Positions 8,626-17,014 of a stretch of DNA of 64,000 nucleotides are shown piece after piece (position 1 is the stretch's first letter; each line of letters starts with the position of its first letter). The translations under genes were made by a program, and so were the position numbers. Below the pieces are notes generated by a model. That model was given only the letters and a program-made list of their open reading frames with translations, did not search any database and had not been told where the DNA came from. The stretch covers positions 620,001 through 684,000 of the forward strand of contig CP159990.1 of assembly GCA_040702975.1 (NCBI GenBank). Reading direction: 5' to 3'. This DNA comes from Roseburia hominis (GTDB lineage: Bacteria; Bacillota; Clostridia; Lachnospirales; Lachnospiraceae).

Positions 8626-9360
8626 TTATACCAGCTCAGCATTTTTCTTGATTGTCTCCAGAATCAGATTCTGGCAGTACTGCCCTAAGTGTTTGCGCGT
8701 CTCTTTGTCCAGTTCTTTTGGATAGATAGGTTTCCCATATTCCAGAACCACATGCGTCTTTTTGATGAACGGCAGATGATTTTCAAAAATCTCGGCGGTA
8801 TTATTCATGCTGATCGGAATAATAGCGCAACCGGACTTCTCCGCAATCTTCAGGGCGCCGTCTTTAAATGGCAGCATGGTAAGCTCTTCGCCGGTGTTAC
8901 GTGTCCCCTCGGGGAAAATGCAGATCGAAATTCCCTTTTTCACATAATCGATGGCGGTGAGTATGGTCTTAAGACCTTCTCTCATATCTTTTCTATCGAG
9001 GAAAAGGCAGTACAGATAACGCATCCAGTTGGAAAGGAGAGGATAACGTTCCATCTCTTTCTTTGCTACATATCCGGTCAGGCGCCTGCAGCGGGAATAT
9101 GTCAGCAGAATATCAAAATAGCTCCGGTGATTTCCAATGAACAGGACCGGTTCGTCGGGGACATTCTCCTCGCCAATGACCGTCACCTTCACGCCGGTAA
9201 TCTTGAGAATGACCTTAAACGCCCACTGCACGATGCGCAGGGAGCTTAAGTCCTTCTTCCCGGGGCTTATAAGGCCGATGATCCATTCGATGAACAGAAC
9301 AGGAATGGACAGGATAAGAAATGAAAATAAAAATAGTGCGACTAAGATAATACGTATCAT
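8626..9360 (-). CDS. plsC: 1-acyl-sn-glycerol-3-phosphate acyltransferase
   Basis: A 244-residue membrane-associated acyltransferase for phosphatidic acid synthesis. A strongly hydrophobic N-terminal segment (residues 2-32) anchors it. The four family blocks are visible: NHRSYFD (NHxxxxD, catalytic His and Asp) near residue 78, GYVAKKEMERYPLL, FPEGTRNTGEEL near 150, and AIIPISMNNT near 185. The ribosome site GGAGG precedes ATG 9360. It heads the minus-strand run leading to pncB, ddl and murF. The divergent lipoprotein gene starts about 110 nt away. Other acyl acceptors are possible. Confidence 0.85.
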   Translation of the reverse strand: MIRIILVALFLFSFLILSIPVLFIEWIIGLISPGKKDLSSLRIVQWAFKVILKITGVKVTVIGEENVPDEPVLFIGNHRSYFDILLTYSRCRRLTGYVAKKEMERYPLLSNWMRYLYCLFLDRKDMREGLKTILTAIDYVKKGISICIFPEGTRNTGEELTMLPFKDGALKIAEKSGCAIIPISMNNTAEIFENHLPFIKKTHVVLEYGKPIYPKELDKETRKHLGQYCQNLILETIKKNAELV

Positions 9361-9472
9361 ATGTCAGATCCTCCGTAAAATGATATCGTTGCCATTTGGA
9401 TTTATTATACTCTGCGGGGAATGAAAGTGCAAGAAAGTTCATACGATATTGTAAGGCAGGTGATCTTATAAC

Positions 9473-9880
9473 ATGAAGCAGACAGGTTTTGTGCTGGCAG
9501 CAGTTATTTTAGCAGTGCTTCTTTCGGGGTGCAGTGTGCAGAAAAAGCAGAAGGAGGGAAGAAAGCCCATAGAATACACCATCATCGAGGACGATGAAGT
9601 GCCGGAAGGATTTCAGAACATGATTGAGGAAGAGAGCCATACTTTGATGTGTCTGACCTGGGAGGACGAGGACGGCATATATATTGCCAGGGGCTATGGC
9701 GAACAGGAAACCAGTGGATATAGCATTGAGGTCAAAGAATGTTCGATGCAGGAAGGGATTATTTACATACATACATCTTTGATTGGACCGGCAAAAGACG
9801 AAAAGATCAGCGATACACCCACATGCCCCTATATCGTTTTGAGGGTGCAGGAAAAAGAGAAGGACGTCGTGTTTGAATGA
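9473..9880 (+). CDS. PrcB-domain lipoprotein
   Basis: A 135-residue exported protein. A signal peptide (MKQTGFVLAAVILAVLLSGC) ends in the lipobox LSGC, so Cys20 should be lipidated. The mature part holds RGYGEQETSGYSIEVKE and a closing TCPYIVLRV, the pattern I associate with the PrcB C-terminal domain, first known from a spirochaete protease complex. It lies 27 nt before the SipL-like gene on the same strand. Its role here is unknown; no protease gene is adjacent. Confidence 0.75.
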   Translation: MKQTGFVLAAVILAVLLSGCSVQKKQKEGRKPIEYTIIEDDEVPEGFQNMIEEESHTLMCLTWEDEDGIYIARGYGEQETSGYSIEVKECSMQEGIIYIHTSLIGPAKDEKISDTPTCPYIVLRVQEKEKDVVFE

Positions 9881-9907
9881 TACCACCAAAATAAGGAGGC
9901 AATAAAA

Positions 9908-11464
9908 ATGGAGTTAATTAAGAAACGGATTCGGACTAATCGATTAGGGAAAACGGTGACCAGCCAGTTCATGGTCGACGACGATTTTAATGTGCCGGAT
10001 ACGAAAAGTGACGTGGGACGGATTATTTCCGACCAGGGAAGTGTACGGATTGAAGAAGTGAAGAGGGTAGAAAATTATCTGAGGATTACGGGAAAGCTGT
10101 ATTTTAAGATCCTTTATGTCACGGACGGGGAGGCCATCCTTGCCTCCATGGACGGGAAGCTGCCATTTGAAGAAATGGTCTATCTGGAAGAAGAGGAGAC
10201 GGGGGAGCCGGTGGCGTCGGTGACCCGGGTGGAACTGGCTTCTTCTCTGATTCATTCCAGAAAACTGGGGATCCGCGCTATGATCGAGCTTTCGGTTCAC
10301 ACGGAGTTGAGGGCGGATGAGGAAGTGACGGTGGACATCGAAGACGCCGAAAATCTCTATAAGAAGAAACTTCCGATCGAGCTGCTGCAGCTTCACACGT
10401 CAAAACGAGACGTTTACCGCATCAAAGAAGAGGTGACGATCCCGGGAACCAAGGAAAATATCGGGACCATTCTTTGGACAGAGGTGAGTATGAGCCGTCT
10501 GGATACCAAGCTGGTGCAGGATGCGATGCTGCTGACCGGGGAATTACAGGTGTTCTGTTTTTATGCATCACAGGATGAGAAAACCGACTGGGTGTGGCAA
10601 AGCGTCCCGTTTGAAGGGCGAATCGAGTGTATGGGAGCAGATGAGACACTGTATCATCACGTCTATGACAATCTGGTCGACGCGATCGTGGAGCCACGGA
10701 TGGACGGGGACGGTGAGATGCGGACACTGGGAATCGAGGCGAGCCTGGAAATGCGTATCCTGATTTATGAGGAAGAGAAGACAGAGCTTTTGGAAGACGC
10801 CTATTCCCTTCGCGAAGAGTGCCTGCCTGAAAAGAAGGATGCGCAATACGAAGAACTGATCATGCAGAATCATTCCAAATATAAATTAAATGAGAAACTC
10901 AGCCTCCCGGAGCTGAAAGAGGAAATCCTTCAGATCTGCCATAGCGGGGGAAGTATTCAGGTGGAACATATGGAGGTGGTCCCTGAAGGAATTCAGATCG
11001 AAGGCGTGCTGCATATTCATTTCCTGTATGTGAAGGCAAATGATTCGGTTCCCTTCGATATGTGGCAGGGGCTCGTGCCGTTTTCCTACTTATTAGAATG
11101 TCAGGGGGCCTGCCCGCAGATGTGCTACGATATCACATACAGTCTGGAGCAGCTCGCCATAGATTTAACGGGGAACGATGAGGTGGAAATGAAGGCCCAT
11201 CTTGCGTTCCGGAGTTTTCTTCGGTGTCCGGTGAAGACGAATGTGATAACGGATCTGAAATTCCGGCCGTTTGACAGCCAGGAGATGGGAAAACGCCCCG
11301 GAATCATAGGATATGTTGTAAAAGACGGAGATGATTTGTGGAGTTTGGCGAAAAGATATTATACGACAAAAGAGGGAATTATGGAAATTAACGAAATGTC
11401 GTCGGAAGAGCTGAAAATGGGGGATAAACTCTTGATTTTGAAGGAAAATATGAGTATACTATAA
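9908..11464 (+). CDS. sipL: SipL-like spore protein: DUF3794 domains with C-terminal LysM
   Basis: A 518-residue protein with repeated SPOCS/DUF3794 modules (about 30-140, 160-290 and 320-440) and a C-terminal LysM domain (about 470-515, GYVVKDGDDLWSLAKRYYTT with KMGDKLLIL). This architecture is that of clostridial SipL, which binds the coat morphogenetic protein SpoIVA through LysM and ties coat to forespore. No signal peptide, as expected for a mother-cell cytoplasmic protein. AAGGAGGC precedes ATG 9908. Assignment is by architecture; paralogous DUF3794-LysM proteins exist. Confidence 0.8.
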   Translation: MELIKKRIRTNRLGKTVTSQFMVDDDFNVPDTKSDVGRIISDQGSVRIEEVKRVENYLRITGKLYFKILYVTDGEAILASMDGKLPFEEMVYLEEEETGEPVASVTRVELASSLIHSRKLGIRAMIELSVHTELRADEEVTVDIEDAENLYKKKLPIELLQLHTSKRDVYRIKEEVTIPGTKENIGTILWTEVSMSRLDTKLVQDAMLLTGELQVFCFYASQDEKTDWVWQSVPFEGRIECMGADETLYHHVYDNLVDAIVEPRMDGDGEMRTLGIEASLEMRILIYEEEKTELLEDAYSLREECLPEKKDAQYEELIMQNHSKYKLNEKLSLPELKEEILQICHSGGSIQVEHMEVVPEGIQIEGVLHIHFLYVKANDSVPFDMWQGLVPFSYLLECQGACPQMCYDITYSLEQLAIDLTGNDEVEMKAHLAFRSFLRCPVKTNVITDLKFRPFDSQEMGKRPGIIGYVVKDGDDLWSLAKRYYTTKEGIMEINEMSSEELKMGDKLLILKENMSIL

Positions 11465-11581
11465 GTATAATGTATACAAGATACATAATACAAGAAACAT
11501 AGAACATATGCGGCCTGCCTGCTGAGTGGATTTTGATATGTTCTGAGGGTACATTTCCGACAAAGAAGAGGAGCGATTCTG

Positions 11582-12469
11582 ATGGAAAAATTGGAGCTGA
11601 AAGCACTGGGGAAGATTAATCTGGGTCTGGACGTACTTGGGAGACGTGAGAACGGATACCATGATGTACGTATGGTAATGCAGACATTGTATCTGTATGA
11701 TAATGTGACTTTGATCAAAAAGTCCCAGCCGGGTATTGAGGTCGAAACCAATCTGCATTTCCTGCCCAAGGATGAAAATAATATTGCCTGGAAAGCGGCG
11801 CAGCTATTGATGGAGGAATTTCAGATCCGGGACGGAATCAAAATTATTCTGGATAAGCATATTCCGGTAGCTGCCGGAATGGCAGGCGGAAGTTCCAATG
11901 CGGCGGCGGTGCTGTATGGAATGAATCGGATGTTCTCTTTGGGGCTTTCCGAGAAGGAATTGATGAACCGTGGGGTGAAGCTGGGAGCAGACGTTCCGTA
12001 TTGTATCATGCGTGGTACGGTGCTGGCGGAAGGGATCGGCGAACAGCTTACCGCGCTGCCGCCTTTGCCAAGGTGTCAGATTCTGATCGCGAAGCCGCCG
12101 ATCAGCGTGTCGACGAAGATGGTCTATGACAAGCTGGATTCCAAGGAGATTACGGAGCATCCGGATATTGACGGGATTCTGGAAGGACTGGCACAGAAAG
12201 ATATCCGGATGGTCGCTGCATCGATGGGGAATGTGCTGGAGAAGGTGACGATCGAAGCGTATCCGGTCATTGCAAGGATTAAGGAGAGCATGATGCACTC
12301 CGGTGCTATGGGCGCCATGATGAGTGGAAGCGGGCCGACCGTGTTCGGGCTTTTTGAGGACAGGCGGTCAGCGAGGAAAGCAGCGGAGCAGATAAAAAGT
12401 AAGGGCCTTGCAAAGCAGGTATACATTGCAGGAGTGCATAATGTGAAACGGGAGTACAAAAGGAGATAA
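11582..12469 (+). CDS. ispE: 4-diphosphocytidyl-2-C-methyl-D-erythritol kinase
   Basis: A 295-residue GHMP kinase of the non-mevalonate (MEP) isoprenoid pathway. Seen are the N-terminal LKALGKINLGLDVLGRRENGYHD block, the glycine-rich ATP loop IPVAAGMAGGSSNAAAVLYGM near residue 90, and the late motif MMSGSGPTVFGLF near 240. Length and motifs are standard. AGAGGAGCG precedes the ATG. It is three bases upstream of the gntR gene, an arrangement that suggests co-transcription. Confidence 0.95.
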   Translation: MEKLELKALGKINLGLDVLGRRENGYHDVRMVMQTLYLYDNVTLIKKSQPGIEVETNLHFLPKDENNIAWKAAQLLMEEFQIRDGIKIILDKHIPVAAGMAGGSSNAAAVLYGMNRMFSLGLSEKELMNRGVKLGADVPYCIMRGTVLAEGIGEQLTALPPLPRCQILIAKPPISVSTKMVYDKLDSKEITEHPDIDGILEGLAQKDIRMVAASMGNVLEKVTIEAYPVIARIKESMMHSGAMGAMMSGSGPTVFGLFEDRRSARKAAEQIKSKGLAKQVYIAGVHNVKREYKRR

Positions 12470-12472
12470 GAA

Positions 12473-13147
12473 ATGGAAGCAAATTTTCAGTTAAACATGA
12501 ACGAGTATTTACCACTTAGAGATGTCGTGTTCAATACCCTGCGGCAGGCAATTCTGCGTGGGGAGTTAAAGCCGGGTGAGAGACTGATGGAGATTCAGCT
12601 TGCCAATAAGCTGGGCGTGAGCAGAACCCCGATCCGCGAGGCGATCAGGAAGCTGGAACTGGAAGGTCTGGTGCTGATGATTCCCAGGCGGGGCGCTGAG
12701 GTGGCGGAGATTACGGAAAAGAACCTGATGGACGTGCTTGAGGTGAGAAAGGCGTTGGAGGAACTGGCGGCGGAGCTTGCCTGCGAGCGGATCAGCAAGG
12801 AGCAGATCGGCGAACTTAAGGTGGCGGCAAAGGAATTTGAGGAGACACTGAAAAGCGAGGATATCACGAGGATTGCCGAGGCTGATGTGCGGTTTCACGA
12901 TATCATCTTCTATGCGACGGATAATCAGAGACTGATTACGCTTCTGAATAACCTGCGGGAGCAGATGTACCGCTTCAGGATTGAGTATCTGAAGCATAAG
13001 GAATATTATGGACAGCTTATTATGGAGCATGAGAAGATTATTGAATTAATTGAGAAGAAGGAGAAGGAACAGGTTTGTGAGGTGATGGGGAAACATATTG
13101 ATAATCAGTGTTATCGGGTGGCGGATTTTATTCGGGAGAGGAGATAA
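12473..13147 (+). CDS. GntR/FadR-family transcriptional regulator
   Basis: A 224-residue regulator. The winged helix-turn-helix occupies residues 10-75 (ILRGELKPGERLMEIQLANKLGVSRTPIREAIRKLELEGLV), followed by an all-helical FCD ligand domain with the metal-binding type pattern DVRFHDII and later His residues. It differs from the HutC-type GntR proteins in this window by its helical C-terminus. It begins three bases after ispE. The ligand is unknown. The giant hairpin at 13151-13325 starts four bases after its stop and probably ends the transcript. Confidence 0.9.
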   Translation: MEANFQLNMNEYLPLRDVVFNTLRQAILRGELKPGERLMEIQLANKLGVSRTPIREAIRKLELEGLVLMIPRRGAEVAEITEKNLMDVLEVRKALEELAAELACERISKEQIGELKVAAKEFEETLKSEDITRIAEADVRFHDIIFYATDNQRLITLLNNLREQMYRFRIEYLKHKEYYGQLIMEHEKIIELIEKKEKEQVCEVMGKHIDNQCYRVADFIRERR

Positions 13148-13150
13148 GTT

Positions 13151-13325
13151 TTGAGAAGGGACGCCGCCGAGCTGTGATATAGGGGATTGGAACGCGCTCT
13201 CGCTCGGAAAAAAACGCAGCGGTACTAAGATGCCAGGGCGCCGCGAGGCGGCTTCTGCCATCTAAGTGCCGGCGTTTTTTACGGTTCCAATCCCCTATAT
13301 CACAGCTCGGCGGCTACGCGTTCTC
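13151..13325. repeat. 175-nt nested inverted repeat (giant hairpin)
   Basis: The arms 13163-13192 and 13283-13312 are perfectly complementary over 30 bases, and TGAGAA/TTCTCA closes the outside. Inside lies a second stem, AAAAAACGC ... GCGTTTTTT (about 13207-13216 and 13271-13279), continuing imperfectly through ACTAAGATG/CATCTAAGT to a GC-rich tip. The whole element can fold into one long rod. It contains no gene. It could be a non-autonomous mobile repeat (MITE-like), a very strong bidirectional terminator, or a structured RNA. Confidence 0.85.
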
Positions 13326-13581
13326 AGGGGGAACTTTGTGAAGTTGTGGAGGGAAGGTTGTGGTGGAATTTTGGGTGTAGTAAAAAGGAGATGATGGAGT
13401 TAGTTAGGAATACGGTATAGTATGAGTGATAAAATATAGGCGACCATAGAGGCGCAGAAGTGCGTAATAGCTGAATTATAAGGGAATTTAGATGAGCAGG
13501 AGCAGGTGATAACGCTTTTAGGGAATGAATAAAGTTTGAGTGGACAAAAAGTAGATTAGGTATTTAATTTGGGGAAATATG
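13326..13581. other. Intergenic stretch with no supported gene
   Basis: About 250 bases between the giant hairpin and the spoIIR upstream terminator. A short SD-ATG pair near 13388-13398 opens only eight codons. No repeat, RNA or long open frame is visible. Confidence 0.5.
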
Positions 13582-13607
13582 AGCGGGCTGAATAAGCCTG
13601 CTTTTTT
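13582..13607 (+). terminator. Rho-independent terminator before spoIIR
   Basis: AGCGGGCT and AAGCCTGCT form a stem with a 4-nt loop, followed by TTTTTT. It excludes the upstream GTG at 13608 as a sensible start for spoIIR and separates that gene from earlier transcripts. Confidence 0.75.
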
Positions 13608-13658
13608 GTGTGCATACTCCGATTAATCAGAGAATTGGTAAAAAGGAGGTACATAGGT

Positions 13659-14345
13659 TTGCAGTATAGAGAAGTTTATTTGCCGGATGAGGTGGATCAG
13701 ATCAGGAGAAGAGATAGGGTTTTTCCGGGGAAGAAGAGTGTGATTTGTTTGGTGGCGGCGGTTTTGATGGCGGGGGTTTTGACGGGGAGTGTGGTGCATG
13801 GGCAGAGAGTCTCGGAGAGGGTGAAGAAGACGCAGGAGGATTTGGCCGGGGAGGTGTTTCGGTTTCATGTGCTGGCTAATAGTGACAGTGAGGAGGACCA
13901 GGCGCTGAAAATGCGTGTGAAGGAGGCGGTGATTTCTTATATGGAAGAGGAACTTCCGGAGGCGGAATCGGCGGAAGAGACGAAGGAATGGGCCAGGGCG
14001 CATGTGGAAGATATAGAAGAGGTTGCGGGAGATGTGATTCATGAAGAGGGATATGGATATGCGGTGAAAGCGAAGGTTACAGAATGTGAATTCCCGGATA
14101 AAACGTATGGAGATGTGACATTTCCGGCGGGGAGGTATGAGGCGCTTCGGATTGAGATTGGAGAAGGAGAGGGGCATAATTGGTGGTGTGTGTTGTATCC
14201 TAATCTTTGCTTCCTGGATTGTGTACATGCGATTGTGCCGGAGGAAGGAAAGGAGGAGCTGAAAGAGGTGCTCACGGATGAGGAATACGAGATGGTCACG
14301 GCGGGGACTAAGTTCAGGATTAAGTGTTTTTTCCTGGGGGAATAG
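13659..14345 (+). CDS. spoIIR: Stage II sporulation protein R
   Basis: A 228-residue secreted sporulation signal. In Bacillus it is made in the forespore under sigma-F and activates SpoIIGA processing of pro-sigma-E in the mother cell. A membrane or signal segment (KKSVICLVAAVLMAGVLTGSVV) is followed by FRFHVLANSDSEEDQALKMRVKEAV, a diagnostic block, then PAGRYEALRIEIGEGEGHNWWCVLYPNLCFLD. The start is TTG 13659: AAAGGAGG at 13642-13649 lies 9 bases before it, whereas the upstream in-frame GTG falls in a terminator. Confidence 0.92.
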   Translation: MQYREVYLPDEVDQIRRRDRVFPGKKSVICLVAAVLMAGVLTGSVVHGQRVSERVKKTQEDLAGEVFRFHVLANSDSEEDQALKMRVKEAVISYMEEELPEAESAEETKEWARAHVEDIEEVAGDVIHEEGYGYAVKAKVTECEFPDKTYGDVTFPAGRYEALRIEIGEGEGHNWWCVLYPNLCFLDCVHAIVPEEGKEELKEVLTDEEYEMVTAGTKFRIKCFFLGE

Positions 14346-14415
14346 GCGGCATGCTCGATGAAGTAATCATGAATATGCTAAGTTTTTCTGGGGCGAATAT
14401 ATAGGTACTGTAAAG

Positions 14416-14440
14416 AATGGCGGGGAACTTCCCCGCCATT
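14416..14440 (+). terminator. Perfect palindromic terminator after spoIIR
   Basis: AATGGCGGGGAA, one base, TTCCCCGCCATT: a 12-bp perfect stem just before the IS insertion. The T-tract is lacking on the plus strand (AAAAAA follows), so it would work best on the minus strand. Confidence 0.6.
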
Positions 14441-14445
14441 GAAAA

Positions 14446-14453
14446 AACACCAG
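14446..14453. repeat. 8-bp target-site duplication of the IS element, left copy
   Basis: AACACCAG here and again at 16090-16097, exactly bordering both ends of the IS. Eight base pairs is the usual duplication size for IS256-family elements, so the ends are well defined and the insertion is fairly recent. Confidence 0.9.
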
Positions 14454-16089
14454 GAGGGCGTAAAAAATCTTGTGTCTATAAAAAATGAATTTTTCTGATA
14501 AGAATTAGATATGTAATATTTTGCTGTCGAATTCATGCCTTTACTGTTGTCGAATTAGTTGTTCTATTTATAATATAACCATTTGGCAAGATTTTATACA
14601 TCTTTTTTGATTTTTTGCATAGCAAACAAGGCATTGTGCTTATTGCTCTTTTGTGGGCTCTGCCCACACCCGACCTCTGGAATAAGATTGGGATTTTTTG
14701 GCAATAATACAAATGCCGACGGAATAAAGGAGAGGCGGGAATGGGGGCTTCAGGAGCGTTGCCATTCCTGCCTTTTCTATTTACAGATAATCGGTAAGCC
14801 TTTCTCCATATAAAACAATCAGCTGATTCAATACCTGATCCCAGTTCCGATATCTCTGTGTCCACTTCTTAACTACATTTTCACTGGCAAGATATAACAT
14901 CTTTTCCAATGCCGTATCGCTCGGGAATACACTTTTAGTTTTCGTGACTTTCCGATACTGCCGATTCAATCCCTCTATAATATTCGTTGTGTACATGATC
15001 CGTCGGATATCATTTGAAAACTGGAAAAAGGAACTCAAATCTTCCCAGTTGTTTTCCCAGTTACTGATTGCATAGGGATATTTCTTTCCCCATTTTTCTT
15101 TAATGGCATCAAGCTCTGACAAAGCTGCTGCTTCAGTTGGGGCATTATATACTGCTTTGAAATCGGAGGAAAATTTTTTTAAATCATTATAGTTTACATA
15201 TTTGAAGGAATTACGCAGCATATGGATGATACATCTCTGGATCTCTGCCTGAGGATAGACTGCCTGTATTGCTTCTTTAAATCCTGGCAACCCATCTACA
15301 CAGAAAAAGAGAACATCTTTTACCCCACGATTTTTCAGATCATTCAGCATCCCCAGCCAGAACTTGCTGGTCTCATTGGCACCTACTGTAATGCTCAGGA
15401 TATCTTTATAACCTTCCACAGTAACCCCAAGGACCACATAGGCAGCACGGCTTAAGATTCTTCCGTCTTCCCTGACCTTGTAATGGATGCAGTCCATAAA
15501 AACAAAAGGATAAACCGGATTCAGAGGGCGAGACTGCCATTCTTTGACCTGTGGGAGGATCTTATCAGTAATCTTGCTGACCATTTCTGCTGATAATTCA
15601 ATTCCATAAAGATCCTGAAGCTGGTCATGAATATCACGTGTACTCATACCACGGGCATATAAAGAAATCACTTTTTCTTCAATCCCGGAAATGTCCCGTT
15701 GATATTTAGGAATCAGTTTTGGCTCAAACTCTCCATTGCGGTCTCTCGGGACATCAATTTGAAATTCACCATACTGACTTTTCAGGTTTTTCGTAGAATA
15801 ACCATTTCTTTTATTGCCGGTGCTCAAATCCCCTTTATGATTTTTTTCATAACCGAGGGTTGCATCCAACTCAGCCTCCATAAGCTCCTGAAGGATGTCT
15901 TTGAAACTGTCTTTGAGAAGTGCATATACATCTGCAACGCTGTTGATGTTATTTTCTGAGATAATCTGTCGAATTTGTTCCTTTGCTACTGCCATAAAAA
16001 TACTCCTTTTCGATAAGAATTGTCATATCTGAATTCTTACCAAAAAGGAGCCATTTTTTACCAAAAAACACAAACTATTTTACACTACC
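14454..16089 (-). mobile_element. IS256-family insertion sequence, complete
   Basis: A 1636-bp element with imperfect terminal inverted repeats. The left end begins GAGGGCGTAAAAAATCTTG and the right end, read inward, GGTAGTGTAAAATAGTTTG. It carries one intact transposase gene on the minus strand, a 3' non-coding stretch of about 325 bases, and a hairpin at about 14729-14776. It is bracketed by AACACCAG duplications. It lies between the spoIIR terminator and the last codons of a gntR gene. A 39-base copy of its left end is stranded at 22353-22391. Confidence 0.92.
14781..15995 (-). CDS. IS256-family transposase (mutator type)
   Basis: A 404-residue DDE transposase. Family landmarks are LMEAELDATLGYEKN near residue 40, the first catalytic Asp in FVFMDCIHYKVRE, the second in LFFCVDGLPGF followed by AIQAVYPQAEIQRCIIHMLRNSFKYV (the C-X2-H signature), and the glutamate in TTNIIEGLNRQYRKVTK. 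It is full length and uninterrupted, so the element may be active. Start ATG 15995 follows AAAAGGAG. Transposition is by copy-paste through a circular intermediate in this family. Confidence 0.95.
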   Translation of the reverse strand: MAVAKEQIRQIISENNINSVADVYALLKDSFKDILQELMEAELDATLGYEKNHKGDLSTGNKRNGYSTKNLKSQYGEFQIDVPRDRNGEFEPKLIPKYQRDISGIEEKVISLYARGMSTRDIHDQLQDLYGIELSAEMVSKITDKILPQVKEWQSRPLNPVYPFVFMDCIHYKVREDGRILSRAAYVVLGVTVEGYKDILSITVGANETSKFWLGMLNDLKNRGVKDVLFFCVDGLPGFKEAIQAVYPQAEIQRCIIHMLRNSFKYVNYNDLKKFSSDFKAVYNAPTEAAALSELDAIKEKWGKKYPYAISNWENNWEDLSSFFQFSNDIRRIMYTTNIIEGLNRQYRKVTKTKSVFPSDTALEKMLYLASENVVKKWTQRYRNWDQVLNQLIVLYGERLTDYL

Positions 16090-16104
16090 AACACCAGACT
16101 TTGA

Positions 16105-16824
16105 TTAATCATACTGTAATTTAATCTTAATCTTGTCGCCTCTGAAAAGCACCTTAGTATATTCGTAAGGCACATTATTAGTATCATATATAACATCTTC
16201 TAAAAGTAATAGAGGATGGCCGGCCTCTACTTCGAGCAAACTTCCTTCTTCTTTTGTCGCGATAATAGACTCCAAAGTCTCTGACACTTTTTGTCTGGTG
16301 AGACCATACTCCTCATTTAGAATGACGCAAAGCTGCTCTCTTTCCAACAAATCCTCCGAAAGTTTTTCTCTATACTTCTCATTTATGTAGGATACATGAA
16401 GGCTAATCGGGGCGTCTTCTATATAACGAATACGCTTAATCATAAATACGGAATCCCCAAATAAAAGATCAAGATTTTTGGCAATCTTACCAGTGCTTTT
16501 AATAGTCTTGCATTCTACAATCCGGGTTTTTACTTCATATCCCATTTGTTCCAGTTGTTCACGTATTCCAACGTAGGATGGACTCAAAGTAAGAATCTTT
16601 TCACTGACAAAAGTCCCTTTGCCCTGAACACGGTATAAAAGACCCTCTTTGACCAAGTCGGATACCACAGCACGCGCAGTCATTCTGCTCAGTCCATATA
16701 GCGAACTCAACTCGTTCTCCGAAGGGATTTTTTCATTTGGTTCCCATTTTCCAGCCTCAATTTCATCCATCAGAATACCTTTCAACTGCTGATATAGCGG
16801 TTTTGGCGTATTTCTTTCTAACAT
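16105..16824 (-). CDS. GntR/HutC-family regulator of the aldolase-kinase operon
   Basis: A 239-residue regulator with a winged helix-turn-helix (EKIPSENELSSLYGLSRMTARAVVSDL, GKGTFVSE) and a UTRA ligand domain ending YEYTKVLFRGDKIKIKLQYD. It is visibly related to the regulator at 1015-1773 in both domains. Start ATG 16824 follows AAAGGATGG; an upstream ATG at 16842 lacks a ribosome site. Its promoter on the minus strand reads TTGACA-N17-TAGAAT and is followed by the palindrome ATACATGTAT (16841-16850), a possible autoregulatory site. It is divergent from the operon it probably represses. The IS inserted just past its 3' end. Confidence 0.9.
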   Translation of the reverse strand: MLERNTPKPLYQQLKGILMDEIEAGKWEPNEKIPSENELSSLYGLSRMTARAVVSDLVKEGLLYRVQGKGTFVSEKILTLSPSYVGIREQLEQMGYEVKTRIVECKTIKSTGKIAKNLDLLFGDSVFMIKRIRYIEDAPISLHVSYINEKYREKLSEDLLEREQLCVILNEEYGLTRQKVSETLESIIATKEEGSLLEVEAGHPLLLLEDVIYDTNNVPYEYTKVLFRGDKIKIKLQYD

Positions 16825-16925
16825 TATTTTCCATCCTTTCATACATGTATATTCTATATAATGAAAGTATAGATGTCAATCAAAAGTTTTAATTTGTCAA
16901 AAGGTGTTTATTTTTAGAAAATGCA

Positions 16926-16977
16926 TTGACAGACCAATCGAAGGGTGGTATAGTGATATCATAACTTGTATATACAG
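16926..16977 (+). promoter_or_regulatory. Promoter and GntR operator of the aldolase-kinase-transporter operon
   Basis: TTGACA (16926-16931), 17-nt spacer, TATAGT (16949-16954), then ATAACTTGTATATACAG at 16961-16977, centred near the expected transcription start. The 17-mer is identical to the inverted copy at 898-914 and contains the HutC-type core GTATATAC. Confidence 0.85.
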
Positions 16978-17014
16978 GAACGTAACAATTAAACAGCGCA
17001 TAGGAGGTTTCGTT

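Noticed and set aside
14533..14865. Minus-strand open frame after the transposase
   Set aside because: It overlaps the transposase 3' end in another frame, has no ribosome site and lies inside the IS non-coding end.
16904..17014. Upstream start for the DeoC-like aldolase
   Set aside because: The extra 37 codons contain the -35 and -10 boxes and the operator. ATG 17015 has the ribosome site.
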